Shown: one piece after another, positions 26,128 to 35,014 of the stretch | Layout of the letters: each line of letters starts with the position of its first letter | Position numbering within the stretch: the first letter of the stretch is position 1 | DNA from: Thermoguttaceae bacterium | Lineage (GTDB): Bacteria > Planctomycetota > Planctomycetia > Pirellulales > Thermoguttaceae | Direction: 5' to 3' | DNA length: 64,000 nt | Assembly (NCBI GenBank): GCA_017407125.1 | Contig: JAFQXE010000038.1 | Location: 62,001-126,000 of the forward strand | Program-made: the position numbers and the translations under genes | Notes under the pieces: generated by a model | What the model saw: the letters and a program-made list of their open reading frames with translations, nothing else | The model's database searches: none | Told to the model about the DNA's origin: nothing

Positions 26128-26487
26128 ATGAACAATTCAATTCGATGTGTTTTATTGTCGGCGACGCTGTTTTCGGCGTCATTATTTATTGGCTGCGCTT
26201 ACGACGATTGCTGTCCGCCGCCGTGTTCCCCTTGCGCGCCGTCTTGCGCGTCCCCGTGCGCTCCGTCGCCCTGCGCCGTCCCCTGTACGACCGCTCCGTC
26301 CTGCGCTCCCGCCTGCCCGGTAGCCAGACCCGTTTGCCAGCCCGTCTGCGCCCCGGCTTGCCCGGCTCCCCGACCCGTATGCCAAACCGTTTGTCAGCCT
26401 GTTTGCCAGCCGGCTTGCCAGCCCACAACGCCTGTTACACAGCCAGCCGCCTCTACCGCTGAAGTTACTCCGGCTACATATCAATAA
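26128..26487 (+). CDS. Small Cys/Pro-rich lipoprotein
   Basis: This 119-residue protein has a signal peptide with a usable lipobox (LFIGC, C23), so it is probably a lipoprotein. The mature part is built of short repeats of Cys, Pro, Ala and Ser, first CSPCAPSCASPCAPSPC and then CQPVCAPACPAP and VCQTVCQPVCQPACQP. More than twenty cysteines fall mostly three to four residues apart. The last 20 residues lack cysteine (TTPVTQPAASTAEVTPATYQ). Such spacing could give a heavily disulfide-linked, rigid surface coat, or a metal-binding protein; neither is shown. The start has AAAGG nine bases upstream. It lies 27 bases before the next gene, which also has a Cys-rich mature N-terminus, so the two may act together. 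Confidence 0.7.
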   Translation: MNNSIRCVLLSATLFSASLFIGCAYDDCCPPPCSPCAPSCASPCAPSPCAVPCTTAPSCAPACPVARPVCQPVCAPACPAPRPVCQTVCQPVCQPACQPTTPVTQPAASTAEVTPATYQ

Positions 26488-26514
26488 TAAACCAACTCGC
26501 AAGGCTTTATCACG

Positions 26515-27348
26515 ATGAACCGGAAAATCATGGTGTCAATCAGCGTCCAGAAAACGCGAAACCGATTGCTCGATTCCGTCTGCCGTTCTTCGGAATCGTA
26601 TTGCAGCGGACGTTTCTCGTCTCTGAAAACGCAGGCGCTTTTTGCCGTCCTTTTTCTTTTTGTAACAGGACTTGGCGTCGGCTGCGTTGGACCGAACGCT
26701 GCGCCGCGTTCGAACTGTGGAATTCAAAATGCAGCTTCCTGTCCATCGTATTCCCAAAATTCCGTTTTTCGAGGTCAGACGCCTTGTCAAACCTGTCAGA
26801 CTTCGCCAATTTCCCAATACGCCGGCGGCATTTATAGAAACTCCGTTACCGTTAACTGCTGCAATCCGGCGGTTCTGTGGGAAGCCATGGTCATTCCAGT
26901 GCGAAAGTACTTTTCCATCTATAAAGAAGAACCGTGTCGACAAGTGGGATCCTGCATCAATCAGGGTTTTTTGGAAACGAATCGAACTATTGGCGCTACC
27001 ATTTTCGAACCCTGGCGAGGAGACTCCGTCGGAACGCGCCAGCGATGGGAATCGACCCTGCATACTATCGCTCGAAGCGCCAGAATTACGGTCTCATGGA
27101 ATGAGGGGAGTTCATACACCATTGAAGTCGTCGTTAAAAAGGAAATTGAAAACATAGCTCCTGTCAACTTGTCCCGCAACGGTCAGGACAACTACTTCCT
27201 TTCCGATTCCCGACGCACGTTTACCGACCCGCTCTTTAATTCTGAAAATCAAAGTTCCAATCAATGGTACTGCATCGGGCGCGATCCCCTTCTGGAACAG
27301 CGGCTTCTAGCCGAAATCGAACAGTCGATTCGGGCGAGATGTCGGTAG
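26515..27348 (+). CDS. Envelope protein of unknown function, possible lipoprotein
   Basis: This 277-residue protein has an unusually long N-terminal region (about 40 residues) before a hydrophobic stretch ALFAVLFLFVTGLGVGC. The cysteine after GVG could be lipid-modified, but the residue at -3 is not the usual leucine. The next 60 residues contain seven or more cysteines (NCGIQNAASCPSYS, CQTCQ, NCCN). The C-terminal half looks globular, with EPWRGDSVGTRQRWESTLHT and VSWNEGSSYTIEVVVKKEIE. No known family is recognised. It follows the Cys-rich lipoprotein by 27 bases and ends without an obvious terminator. The true start may lie further in. Confidence 0.6.
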   Translation: MNRKIMVSISVQKTRNRLLDSVCRSSESYCSGRFSSLKTQALFAVLFLFVTGLGVGCVGPNAAPRSNCGIQNAASCPSYSQNSVFRGQTPCQTCQTSPISQYAGGIYRNSVTVNCCNPAVLWEAMVIPVRKYFSIYKEEPCRQVGSCINQGFLETNRTIGATIFEPWRGDSVGTRQRWESTLHTIARSARITVSWNEGSSYTIEVVVKKEIENIAPVNLSRNGQDNYFLSDSRRTFTDPLFNSENQSSNQWYCIGRDPLLEQRLLAEIEQSIRARCR

Positions 27349-27462
27349 AATTAATTCGGAATGCGGAATTACGCAAGCGTCTCACAAAACTACTGCCAAC
27401 TGTCTATTGCCTACTGCCTTTCACTATTTTTCTTTTTTTTCTCAAAATCGCCGGAAACCGGA

Positions 27463-27491
27463 TTGACTATTTACTGTCTTTGGGGTAAAAT
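27463..27491 (+). promoter_or_regulatory. Promoter upstream of nadB
   Basis: TTGACT and TAAAAT separated by 17 bases, ending 113 bases before the nadB start. The leader between them contains an AACTCGC heptamer array (27549-27580). The rest of the 27349-27603 spacer holds an ACTGCCT heptamer array (27390-27420) and no gene. Confidence 0.55.
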
Positions 27492-27603
27492 CTATAAATT
27501 ATTGGTAGTCCTGCAAGTTGACGTAGGGAGTTAGCGGTACAATGTCCTCTCGCAACTCGCTACTCGCAACTCGCAACTTAAAGGGTATTTTGTAACATTC
27601 AAC

Positions 27604-29247
27604 ATGAAAGTTCCACGATATTTGGTTCCGGTAGACTACAAATCTATCGCGCATTACTTTACAGACGTTTTAATTTTGGGCAGCGGTCTGGCTGGCGTTC
27701 GAGCGGCGTTGGCGGTTGACGAGTCGCTGTCCGTTGCCATCGTTACCAAAGGCGCAGAGCTGGAAATCTGCTCCTCAACCCGCGCGCAGGGCGGAATCGC
27801 GTCCGTTCTCGACCCGCTGGATAATTTTGAAGACCACATCGCTGACACGCTCACCGCCGGCGCAGGGCTTTGCGACGAACGCGTCGTCCGGTTTGTTATC
27901 GAACACGGCCCCGCCAGAATCCATGAACTCATTGACTGGGGCACGCATTTTGACCTCGACGAGAATTTCCATCTCGATTTGACTCGCGAAGGGGGGCACG
28001 GGTTCAACCGAATCGCTCACGCGTTGGGCGACTCCACCGGCAAGGAAATCATGCGGGCGCTGTTCGTTCAGATTAAATCTCGCCCCAATATCCATATTTG
28101 TACCAATACTTTCGCCATTGACCTGATCACCGCAGATAACGTCTGTTACGGCGCGATTCTGTACAGTCCGCAAACCGGCATGAAAATCGTCTGGGCGAAA
28201 CAGGTTATTCTCGCCACCGGCGGGTCCGGACAGCTTTATCGAGAAACGACCAACCCGGAAGTTACCACTGCAGACGGCATGGCGATGGCATATCGCGCCG
28301 GCGCGCGGCTGCGCGGCTTGGAATTCGTCCAGTTCCACCCCACGGTTTTGTATCTGGCAGGCGGAGCGAGAAGTCTCATTTCCGAGGCGGTTCGCGGCGA
28401 AGGCGCTCATTTAATCGACAAAAACGGGTATCGATTCATGCCAGACTACGACTCTCGAGCGGAACTTGCGCCGCGTGACATCGTCAGCCGATCCATCGTC
28501 GCCCAAATGGCGAAGACGAACTCCTCGTGCGTCTATTTGACGCTCAAACATTTGGATACAGCGTTCGTTCACAGACGGTTCCCCGGCATCGAAAGCATCT
28601 GTCATCAGTTTGACCTCGACCTGGCGAAAGACAACATCCCGATTCGCCCGGGCGCTCACTACATGATGGGTGGAATTGAAGTCGATTTAGACGCCAAAAC
28701 CAACATCGAAGGGCTTCGCGCTGTCGGCGAGGTTACGTCTACCGGGCTGCACGGCGCCAACCGATTGGCGTCCAACAGTCTTCTGGAAGCCGTTGTATTC
28801 GGGAAAATCGCAGGCGAAGGCGCGTCAATCGACGCCAAACGCGCCCCAAAAGATTACGTCGTGTTCTCTCTGGAAGGACAGTGCGAGCCGACCTCCGGCA
28901 TGCCGCTGGACACAGACGACATCCGCAACACGCTCAAAAGCGTCATGCAGCGCTGCGTTGGCGTTATGAGAGACAAAGACGGATTGCAGGAAGCCAACGA
29001 CACGTTTATGTCGTGGCAGAAGTTTATCAACGATTACCAGTTCAAATTCCCGCGCGGCTGGGAACTGCAAAACATGCTTACCATCTGCCGGCTTATCGCG
29101 CATTGCGCTTTGATTCGAGAAGAAACCCGCGGCGGTCATTCCCGCTCCGATTTCCCCGAACAGAGCGACAACTGGAAAAAGTACACCGTTGTCGAACGCG
29201 TCGCGTCGGGAGACGAAAACGACATTACAGAACCCCTGGAAAATTAG
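27604..29247 (+). CDS. nadB: L-aspartate oxidase
   Basis: This 547-residue flavoprotein begins with an FAD-binding fold (VLILGSGLAGVRAALAVDES). The NadB signature SSTRAQGGIASVL follows near residue 60, with LTREGGHGFNRIAHALGDSTG in the substrate domain and HPT in FVQFHPTVLYLAGG. RPGAHYMMGGIEVDLDAKTN and GLHGANRLASNSLLEAVVFG near the end are typical of the aspartate-oxidase/fumarate-reductase group. It oxidises L-aspartate to iminoaspartate, the first step of de novo NAD synthesis, in the cytosol. NadA and NadC are not nearby. Succinate dehydrogenase flavoprotein is excluded by length and by the SSTRAQGG motif. The next gene starts only 10 bases after the stop, suggesting co-transcription with an unrelated thioredoxin-fold protein. 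Confidence 0.92.
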   Translation: MKVPRYLVPVDYKSIAHYFTDVLILGSGLAGVRAALAVDESLSVAIVTKGAELEICSSTRAQGGIASVLDPLDNFEDHIADTLTAGAGLCDERVVRFVIEHGPARIHELIDWGTHFDLDENFHLDLTREGGHGFNRIAHALGDSTGKEIMRALFVQIKSRPNIHICTNTFAIDLITADNVCYGAILYSPQTGMKIVWAKQVILATGGSGQLYRETTNPEVTTADGMAMAYRAGARLRGLEFVQFHPTVLYLAGGARSLISEAVRGEGAHLIDKNGYRFMPDYDSRAELAPRDIVSRSIVAQMAKTNSSCVYLTLKHLDTAFVHRRFPGIESICHQFDLDLAKDNIPIRPGAHYMMGGIEVDLDAKTNIEGLRAVGEVTSTGLHGANRLASNSLLEAVVFGKIAGEGASIDAKRAPKDYVVFSLEGQCEPTSGMPLDTDDIRNTLKSVMQRCVGVMRDKDGLQEANDTFMSWQKFINDYQFKFPRGWELQNMLTICRLIAHCALIREETRGGHSRSDFPEQSDNWKKYTVVERVASGDENDITEPLEN

Positions 29248-29257
29248 GAGAATAATT

Positions 29258-30517
29258 ATGAAATTCCGATTACTGCTGCTCGCTGCCTGTTTGGCTGTTA
29301 CATCGGCGCTGTTCGTTTCGACGGCTAACGCTCAGGACGCATTCAAAGCCGCTGCTGCGGTCGAGGCTCCGGCGATTCCGCAGTCCGATTCCGCAGCCGA
29401 CTATCTCAATTACCTCAATCAGAACGAAAAGGCGCTTGATGAAGCTGTCCGCAATCTGGTCAACGCCGCGCAAAAAGACAACGTCGATACCAATTCAGAT
29501 CAGTACAACGCCGGGCTGAGCGAACTCATTGCCAAATTCTCGCTCAAGGCGATGGAAGCTCTCAATAAAGGGCTGTCTCTCAAAAACGTCTCAGACGAGG
29601 AACTGGCAAAACTTATTATTGAGAAGAAAAAGCTTATTCCCGCTTACTGTCAGATTACCGGCGCTAAAGAGGAAGACGAGTTGACAGCAATGTCAGCCCA
29701 GCTTCGTCAAATTGGACGTCCGGACGTTGCGGACGCGCTGGATGAAAGCATTTTCAACGTCAAAGTCCAAAAGAGCATAAAGGCAAACGACGCTGAAACG
29801 TTCGGAAAGCTGTTTGACGTTGTCAACGAACAAGTCCAAAAAGCCGGGAAAGACGTCTCGCCCGAACTGGCGTTTAAGGCGACCAAAATCGCTCTGGCGG
29901 CGCGCGACGTCAAAGGATACAAGCTCGAAGACGGCTTATTGAAAAAGTACGTCGAACAGTTTGCTGCTTCTTCCGACCCGAACGTTCAGTACATCTCCAC
30001 GCAGTTGGAACTGCAGGTTCTCTTTGACGCTGGCGAGGAAAAAATGTTCAATCTGCCGGGTAACGAAATCCTGTTCTCTGGAACGTTTATCGACGGTACG
30101 AAATTTAACCCGGAGGATTACAAGGGCAAAGTTCTTTTAATCGAAGTTTGGGCGACCTGGTGCCCGCCCTGCTGCGAGGAACAGACCGTCGTCCGAGACG
30201 CCTACGCCAAGTATCACGACAAGGGCTTTGAAGTCATCGGCGTTTCCTGCGACGACGAAAACGACCTGGACGGGTTCAAGGAATTTCTCGATACGTACAA
30301 GTTTGCGTGGAAACAGATGTTCGAAAACAACGCTGTCATTCCCGGAATGAAAACCGTTACCGGACAGCCCGTTCCGTTTAACAAATACTACGGAATTTAC
30401 AAAGTCCCGCGCCCGATTCTCATCGGGAAAGACGGCAAAGTCGTTACTATCAACGCTCGCGGTCCGGAACTGGAACGACGTCTGAAAGAGATTTACGGTG
30501 ACGATTCAGAGAAATAG
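29258..30517 (+). CDS. Secreted thioredoxin-fold protein with helical N-terminal module (H-T)
   Basis: The ATG at 29258 follows a good AGGAG and starts a signal peptide (MKFRLLLLAACLAVTSALFV, ending ANA), giving 419 residues. Residues about 40-270 form a helical module shared with the next two genes (ADYLNYLNQNEKALDEAVRN; QVQKAGKDVSPELAFKATKI). The C-terminal TlpA-like thioredoxin domain carries C302-P-P-C305 in WATWCPPCCEE and a cis-proline region VPRPILIGKDGK. It should act as a thiol-disulfide protein in the periplasm; whether as reductase or isomerase cannot be told. This is the shortest and most diverged of three paralogues in a row and may be the ancestral layout. Confidence 0.85.
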   Translation: MKFRLLLLAACLAVTSALFVSTANAQDAFKAAAAVEAPAIPQSDSAADYLNYLNQNEKALDEAVRNLVNAAQKDNVDTNSDQYNAGLSELIAKFSLKAMEALNKGLSLKNVSDEELAKLIIEKKKLIPAYCQITGAKEEDELTAMSAQLRQIGRPDVADALDESIFNVKVQKSIKANDAETFGKLFDVVNEQVQKAGKDVSPELAFKATKIALAARDVKGYKLEDGLLKKYVEQFAASSDPNVQYISTQLELQVLFDAGEEKMFNLPGNEILFSGTFIDGTKFNPEDYKGKVLLIEVWATWCPPCCEEQTVVRDAYAKYHDKGFEVIGVSCDDENDLDGFKEFLDTYKFAWKQMFENNAVIPGMKTVTGQPVPFNKYYGIYKVPRPILIGKDGKVVTINARGPELERRLKEIYGDDSEK

Positions 30518-30557
30518 AAATCTCGTACGGATTAAATGACATCTGCAACAAATCAGG

Positions 30558-30584
30558 CGGAACAGAACTTTCTGTTCCGTCTTT
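30558..30584 (+). terminator. Intrinsic terminator after the first thioredoxin gene
   Basis: Stem CGGAACAGA/TCTGTTCCG with a 4-base loop, followed by TCTTTT. It closes the nadB and thioredoxin transcription unit. Confidence 0.75.
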
Positions 30585-30639
30585 TCGTATTAATAAGAAT
30601 AAAAATCAAAATAATCAAATTTTAACCCCGTGTCCCATA

Positions 30640-30667
30640 TTGACGTCATTTTATATAGACGTATAAT
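30640..30667 (+). promoter_or_regulatory. Promoter of the large thioredoxin lipoprotein gene
   Basis: TTGACG and TATAAT separated by 16 bases, 88 bases upstream of the start at 30756. It lies between a terminator and the gene, which makes it convincing. Confidence 0.7.
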
Positions 30668-30755
30668 ATAAATTATGAGTAGTTCGCCGACTCGACCGCG
30701 TTGGTTTTCGGCAAAAAACACAACCCCTATTTCCCATTGAAAGGAAACCCCTTTG

Positions 30756-33700
30756 ATGAAATCACGTCTCTTTTTATTGGCATTATGCCTGATTTTGCCG
30801 TTAGCGTCCTGCACGCCGACCAACACGTTTGAAGAAAACGCAAATCAAACAGCAACTTCAACCAACCCCGTAGTCGATGAAGCTCTTCTTCCAGCTGACG
30901 AACAGCCTGCGGATGCGGCTAAAGACGTCGCCCCTGCCGAAGAAGCCAAACCCGCTCAAGCCGCAGCGGACGACGCAATCCCGGCTGTTCCGGAAAACGG
31001 AACTCTGAAAGACTATCAAGAGTATCTCAGCGCTCTTAACAACGCTCTTAATAAAAAAGCGCTAAGCATGATCGCTCAAGCTCAAAAGGACGGCGTTAAT
31101 CCGCAGTCTGAAGAGTTTACCGCTACTTTAAGAGAAATAACAAACAAATATTTCGACAACATGGTTCAGGCAACCGACAAAGCCCTTCTTCTCAAAGACC
31201 TCTCAGACGACGATTTTGAAGAACTGGCTGGCGGCAAGGTTCGCCTTATCATGCTTTCCGCTCAGATCAACGACGAAGAGGAAGACGCTGTCAACGCCAA
31301 AATGCAGGCGTTCGCCGATCAGCTTCGCTCAATGAACAAAACGAAATTCGCCGACGACATCGAGGCCTCGCTGTTCGCAAATAAAGTTAAGAACTGCGAT
31401 GTTAAAGAATTTGCCAAAATCGCCGCTGAAATTGACGAAAAAGTCGAAAAAGCCGGAAAGGACATTACATCTCCTCTGGCTCAGCAAGCTATGATAATTG
31501 CTTTGTTTTCCAACGAAATGCCGGGTTACGAAGCTCCAGAAGGACGCCTGGAAAAATATAGCAAAGCTTTTACGGAAGCGTCCGATCCGGAAATCAACAA
31601 GATGGCCTCCGTTCTGGATCGCGCTATGCTACGCGCTGAAGGCGAAAAGAGATTCAAGGACGCCTTGGGCGCCGAATTCAAATTCGGCGGAACGTTCACC
31701 GACGGTTCCGAATACAAACCCGAAGATTACGCCGGCAAAGTCGTTCTGATTGACTTCTGGGCAACCTGGTGCGGTCCGTGCTGCGCTGAACTGCCAAATG
31801 TCAAAAAGGCGTACGACGCTTATCACGACAAAGGCTTTGAGGTCATCGGCGTTACCTGTGACAATCCCGAAGACGAAGAAGATTTTAATAAATTCCTCGA
31901 AGAAAACAACATCCCCTGGAAACAGATGTTTGACGATAAAGCGATCGTTCCGGATTTAAAGACAAAATCTGGCGACTCCATTCAGGTTTCCGAATACTAT
32001 GGAATTCACGCTATTCCTCGTCCTATTCTTATTGGAGCAGACGGAAAGGTTGTCTCCCTCAACGCTCGCGGCGAAGCGCTCGAAGAACAACTCGCCAAGA
32101 TTTTCGGCGAAGTTAAGGAAGAAACCCCGGCTGAAGAAACACCGGCTGAAGAAACACCGGCTGAAGAAACTCCGGCTGAAGAAACTCCGGCTGAAGAAAC
32201 TCCGGCTGAAGAAACTCCGGCTGAAGAAACTCCGGCTGAAGAAACTCCGGCTGAAGAAACCCCGGCTGAAGAAACCCCGGCTGAAGAAACACCGGCTGAA
32301 GAAACTCCGGCTGAAGAAACACCGGCTGAAGAAACACCGGCTGAAGAAACTCCGGCTGAAGAAACTCCGGCTGAAGAAACCCCGGCTGAAGAAACTCCCG
32401 CTGAAGAAGCTCCTGCTGAAGAAGCCGCTCCTGCTGAAGAAGCCGCTCCTGCTGAAGAAGCCGCTCCTGCTGAAGAAGCCGCTCCTGCTGAAGAAGCCGC
32501 TCCCGCTGAAGAAGCCGCTCCTGCTGAAGAAGCCGCTCCCGCCGAAGAAGCCGCTCCCGCCGAAGAAGCCGCTTCTGAAACGACCAGCGACGTCATCGTA
32601 TCCGAAGGCGTAAATGATGAAGGCGAATCCGAGAAAGAAGACGAGGCTGACGAAGCTGAAGACGCCATTCCTGCCGTTCCGGAAAACGGAACTCTGAAAG
32701 ATTATCAAGAGTATATTACCAACCTCAAGGAGCGTTTCCAGAATAAAGTTCAAAGCATGATCGCCCAGGCTCAAAAAGACGGCGTCAATCCGCAATCTGA
32801 AGAATTTTCCAATTCTTTAAAAGCAATGGCGAAAGAATACTTCGCTCGCATTGAACAGGCTGTGGATAAGGCGATGCTTCTCAAAGACGTTTCCGACGAC
32901 GATTTTGAAGAACTGGCTGGCAATAAGCTCCAGATTATTCAAATTTTGGCTCAGATCGGCGAGGAAGACGAAAGCGCTGTCAACGCCAAATTGGAAGCGT
33001 TCGCAGCCCAGCTTCGCAAAATGGGAAAAGCTGAACTTGCCAATAATATTGAAGGAAAGCTTATCCAGAACAAGATCATTGGTTATATCCGTTCTGGCAA
33101 CGTCGAAGAATTCTCAAAAATAGCAGCTGAAACTGACAAAGAAGTCGAAAAAGCGGGAAAAGGCATCACGCCTCCTTTGGCTATAAAAGCATTGTTAATT
33201 GTTTTGGGAGCCAAAGATCTGGAAGAGTACAAAGCTCCTGAAGATCGTCAAGCCAAGTACCTCAAAGCGCTTTCGGAAGCCTCTGATCCGGAAGTTCAAA
33301 AGCTGGCTGGCAACCTGAAAAACGCTATTGTTCAAGCTGAACTCAAGTCATATCGGGAAGAAATCTCGAGCTTCGTGAGAAGCGGCAATGTTGAAGAGTT
33401 TACTAAAGCCGCAGCCGAGATTGACGAAAAAGTCGAAAAAGCCGGAAAAGACATCACTCCGGTTCTGGCTCAGCAGGCTATGTTGATTATTATGGCTTCT
33501 AACAGTTTGCCTGAATACAAAGCGCCGGAAGGACGTCTGGAGAAATACACAAAAGCCCTCCGGGAAGCCTCCGACCCAGAAGTCAACGAGCTGGCTGACG
33601 AGTTGGAATCAGCGCTTTTCCGCGCTGAAGGCGAAAAGAGATTCAACGACGCGCTGGGCAAGGAATTCAAATTCGGCGGTACGTTTACCGATGGTTCCGA

Positions 33701-34910
33701 ATACAACGCCAAAGACTACGCTGGCAAAGTCGTTCTGATTGACTTCTGGGCGACCTGGTGCGGTCCGTGCTGCGCTGAACTGCCGAACGTCAAAAAGATG
33801 TACGCTGCCTATCACGACAAGGGATTTGAAGTCATCGGCGTTACCTGTGACGATCCCGAAGCGGAAGAAGATTTCAATAAATTCCTCGAAAAAAACAACA
33901 TTCCCTGGAAACAGATGTTTGACGAAAAAGCGGTCGTTCCTGGCGAAAAGACCAAAGACGGCAAACCGGTTCTGGTTTCCGAATACTATGGAATTAACGG
34001 AATCCCCTGCCCTGTCCTCATTGGCAAAGACGGCAAGGTTATTTCCCTTAACGCTCGCGGCGCCGAACTGAAAAAACAGCTCGTTAAAATCTACGGTGAA
34101 GTCGAAGGTGTTGGCCCTGTCGACGAGGAAGAAGAAGGAGAAGAGGTTGACGTTTTCGCTGACGAAGACGCTGAAGAGGAAGACGTTGACGATCTGGATG
34201 AAGACGATCAAGCCGCTGACGAAGCCATTCCGGACGTTCCGGCAGAAGGAGCTCTGGCGGATTATAAAGAGTACGTCAAAAAAGTAAACGTCTTGCTCAA
34301 TAAAAAAATTAAAAGTGTAATCCGCCAGGCGAAAAAGGACGGCGTCAATCCGCAGTCTGAAGAATATGCCAATTTGTTAAAAAGTACAGCCACAGAATAC
34401 TTTAGCCGCATTGAACAGGCGACTGACAAGGCGATGCTTCTTAAAGACCTTTCCGACGATGAGCTTGCTGAATTGGTTGGAGCGAAAGTTCAGCTTATCC
34501 AAATTGTAACGCAACTTAACGACGACAAGATTGACGTTGTCAGCGCTAAACTGCAAGCTATTGCCGACCAGCTTCGCAAAATGGGAAAAGAGGAATTCGC
34601 TAAAGACATTGAAGACTCAATCTTTAGAACCCAGCTGCATAACTACGTCCAGACAAACAACATCGAGAAATTCGCCAAAGCTGCTGCTGAAGTTGACGAA
34701 AAAGTCAAAAAAGCCGGTAAAGACATCACGCCGGACTTGGCTCAGTTGGCGCTGATGATTGTTTTGGGTGCCAATGAACTGCCTGATTACAAAGCCCCCG
34801 AAGGACGCAACGACAATTATCTCAAAGCCTTTGCGGAAGCCTCCGATCCGGAAGTCAACCAGTTTGTCGACGTTCTGAAAACGGTTATCAATCAAAAAGA
34901 CGACGAATAA
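30756..34910 (+). CDS. Giant lipoprotein with two thioredoxin domains, three helical modules and a TPAEE repeat linker
   Basis: The ATG at 30756, after AAAGGAAA, starts a 1384-residue protein with a perfect lipobox (LASC, C19). The order is: helical module 1 (about 70-300), thioredoxin 1 with C339-G-P-C342, nineteen TPAEE units (457-551), eight AAPAEE units (557-604), an acidic stretch, helical module 2 with its second half duplicated (about 640-965), thioredoxin 2 with C1002-G-P-C1005, an acidic Asp/Glu linker, and helical module 3 (about 1130-1384). Each module carries phrases such as VEKAGKDIT, YKAPEGR and EASDPE. It should sit on a membrane facing the periplasm or outside. The layout looks like an H-T gene fused to an H-T-H gene. 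The thioredoxin domains are intact. The partner proteins and electron source are unknown. Confidence 0.85.
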   Translation: MKSRLFLLALCLILPLASCTPTNTFEENANQTATSTNPVVDEALLPADEQPADAAKDVAPAEEAKPAQAAADDAIPAVPENGTLKDYQEYLSALNNALNKKALSMIAQAQKDGVNPQSEEFTATLREITNKYFDNMVQATDKALLLKDLSDDDFEELAGGKVRLIMLSAQINDEEEDAVNAKMQAFADQLRSMNKTKFADDIEASLFANKVKNCDVKEFAKIAAEIDEKVEKAGKDITSPLAQQAMIIALFSNEMPGYEAPEGRLEKYSKAFTEASDPEINKMASVLDRAMLRAEGEKRFKDALGAEFKFGGTFTDGSEYKPEDYAGKVVLIDFWATWCGPCCAELPNVKKAYDAYHDKGFEVIGVTCDNPEDEEDFNKFLEENNIPWKQMFDDKAIVPDLKTKSGDSIQVSEYYGIHAIPRPILIGADGKVVSLNARGEALEEQLAKIFGEVKEETPAEETPAEETPAEETPAEETPAEETPAEETPAEETPAEETPAEETPAEETPAEETPAEETPAEETPAEETPAEETPAEETPAEETPAEETPAEEAPAEEAAPAEEAAPAEEAAPAEEAAPAEEAAPAEEAAPAEEAAPAEEAAPAEEAASETTSDVIVSEGVNDEGESEKEDEADEAEDAIPAVPENGTLKDYQEYITNLKERFQNKVQSMIAQAQKDGVNPQSEEFSNSLKAMAKEYFARIEQAVDKAMLLKDVSDDDFEELAGNKLQIIQILAQIGEEDESAVNAKLEAFAAQLRKMGKAELANNIEGKLIQNKIIGYIRSGNVEEFSKIAAETDKEVEKAGKGITPPLAIKALLIVLGAKDLEEYKAPEDRQAKYLKALSEASDPEVQKLAGNLKNAIVQAELKSYREEISSFVRSGNVEEFTKAAAEIDEKVEKAGKDITPVLAQQAMLIIMASNSLPEYKAPEGRLEKYTKALREASDPEVNELADELESALFRAEGEKRFNDALGKEFKFGGTFTDGSEYNAKDYAGKVVLIDFWATWCGPCCAELPNVKKMYAAYHDKGFEVIGVTCDDPEAEEDFNKFLEKNNIPWKQMFDEKAVVPGEKTKDGKPVLVSEYYGINGIPCPVLIGKDGKVISLNARGAELKKQLVKIYGEVEGVGPVDEEEEGEEVDVFADEDAEEEDVDDLDEDDQAADEAIPDVPAEGALADYKEYVKKVNVLLNKKIKSVIRQAKKDGVNPQSEEYANLLKSTATEYFSRIEQATDKAMLLKDLSDDELAELVGAKVQLIQIVTQLNDDKIDVVSAKLQAIADQLRKMGKEEFAKDIEDSIFRTQLHNYVQTNNIEKFAKAAAEVDEKVKKAGKDITPDLAQLALMIVLGANELPDYKAPEGRNDNYLKAFAEASDPEVNQFVDVLKTVINQKDDE
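32124..32408 (+). repeat. Nineteen 15-base units encoding TPAEE
   Basis: The unit is ACN-CCG-GCT-GAA-GAA. Only the third base of the Thr codon varies (A, T or C), except for one CCC in the last unit. This points to recent copy-number growth within the gene. The linker is expected to be extended and acidic. Confidence 0.95.
32424..32567 (+). repeat. Eight 18-base units encoding AAPAEE
   Basis: The unit is GCC-GCT-CC(T/C)-GC(T/C)-GAA-GAA. It derives from the same linker as the TPAEE block by a one-codon extension. The second array sits directly after it with one APAEE unit between. Confidence 0.95.
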
Positions 34911-34934
34911 TCGTTAGAAAATAGTTGATGTTAT

Positions 34935-34988
34935 AAGAGTAATATGGCGTCTGAATAATACAATTTCGTAACCATATTACTCTTTTTT
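34935..34988 (+). terminator. Terminator-like hairpin between the thioredoxin genes
   Basis: Perfect 13-base arms (AAGAGTAATATGG and its complement) around a 24-base loop, followed by a run of T. It lies between the giant lipoprotein gene and the next paralogue. The large loop leaves some doubt about efficiency. Confidence 0.6.
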
Positions 34989-35014
34989 ATGGTAAACGTC
35001 AAAAGGAGAGTATT

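Noticed and set aside
26145-26462. Overlapping Arg-rich frame in the Cys-rich lipoprotein gene
   Set aside because: The repeated TGC/CCC codons open other frames. Only the frame starting at 26128 has a signal peptide and ribosome site.
29258-30517. nadB and the thioredoxin gene as a functional pair in NAD synthesis
   Set aside because: The short spacing suggests a shared transcript, but the thioredoxin protein is exported while NadB acts in the cytosol, so direct cooperation is unlikely.
31956-32795. Long open frames on the minus strand and in the second plus frame across the TPAEE repeat
   Set aside because: A 15-base repeat without stops opens all six frames. The products (SRSFF, SAGVS or LKKLR repeats) are mirror images of the TPAEE unit, with no start signals.
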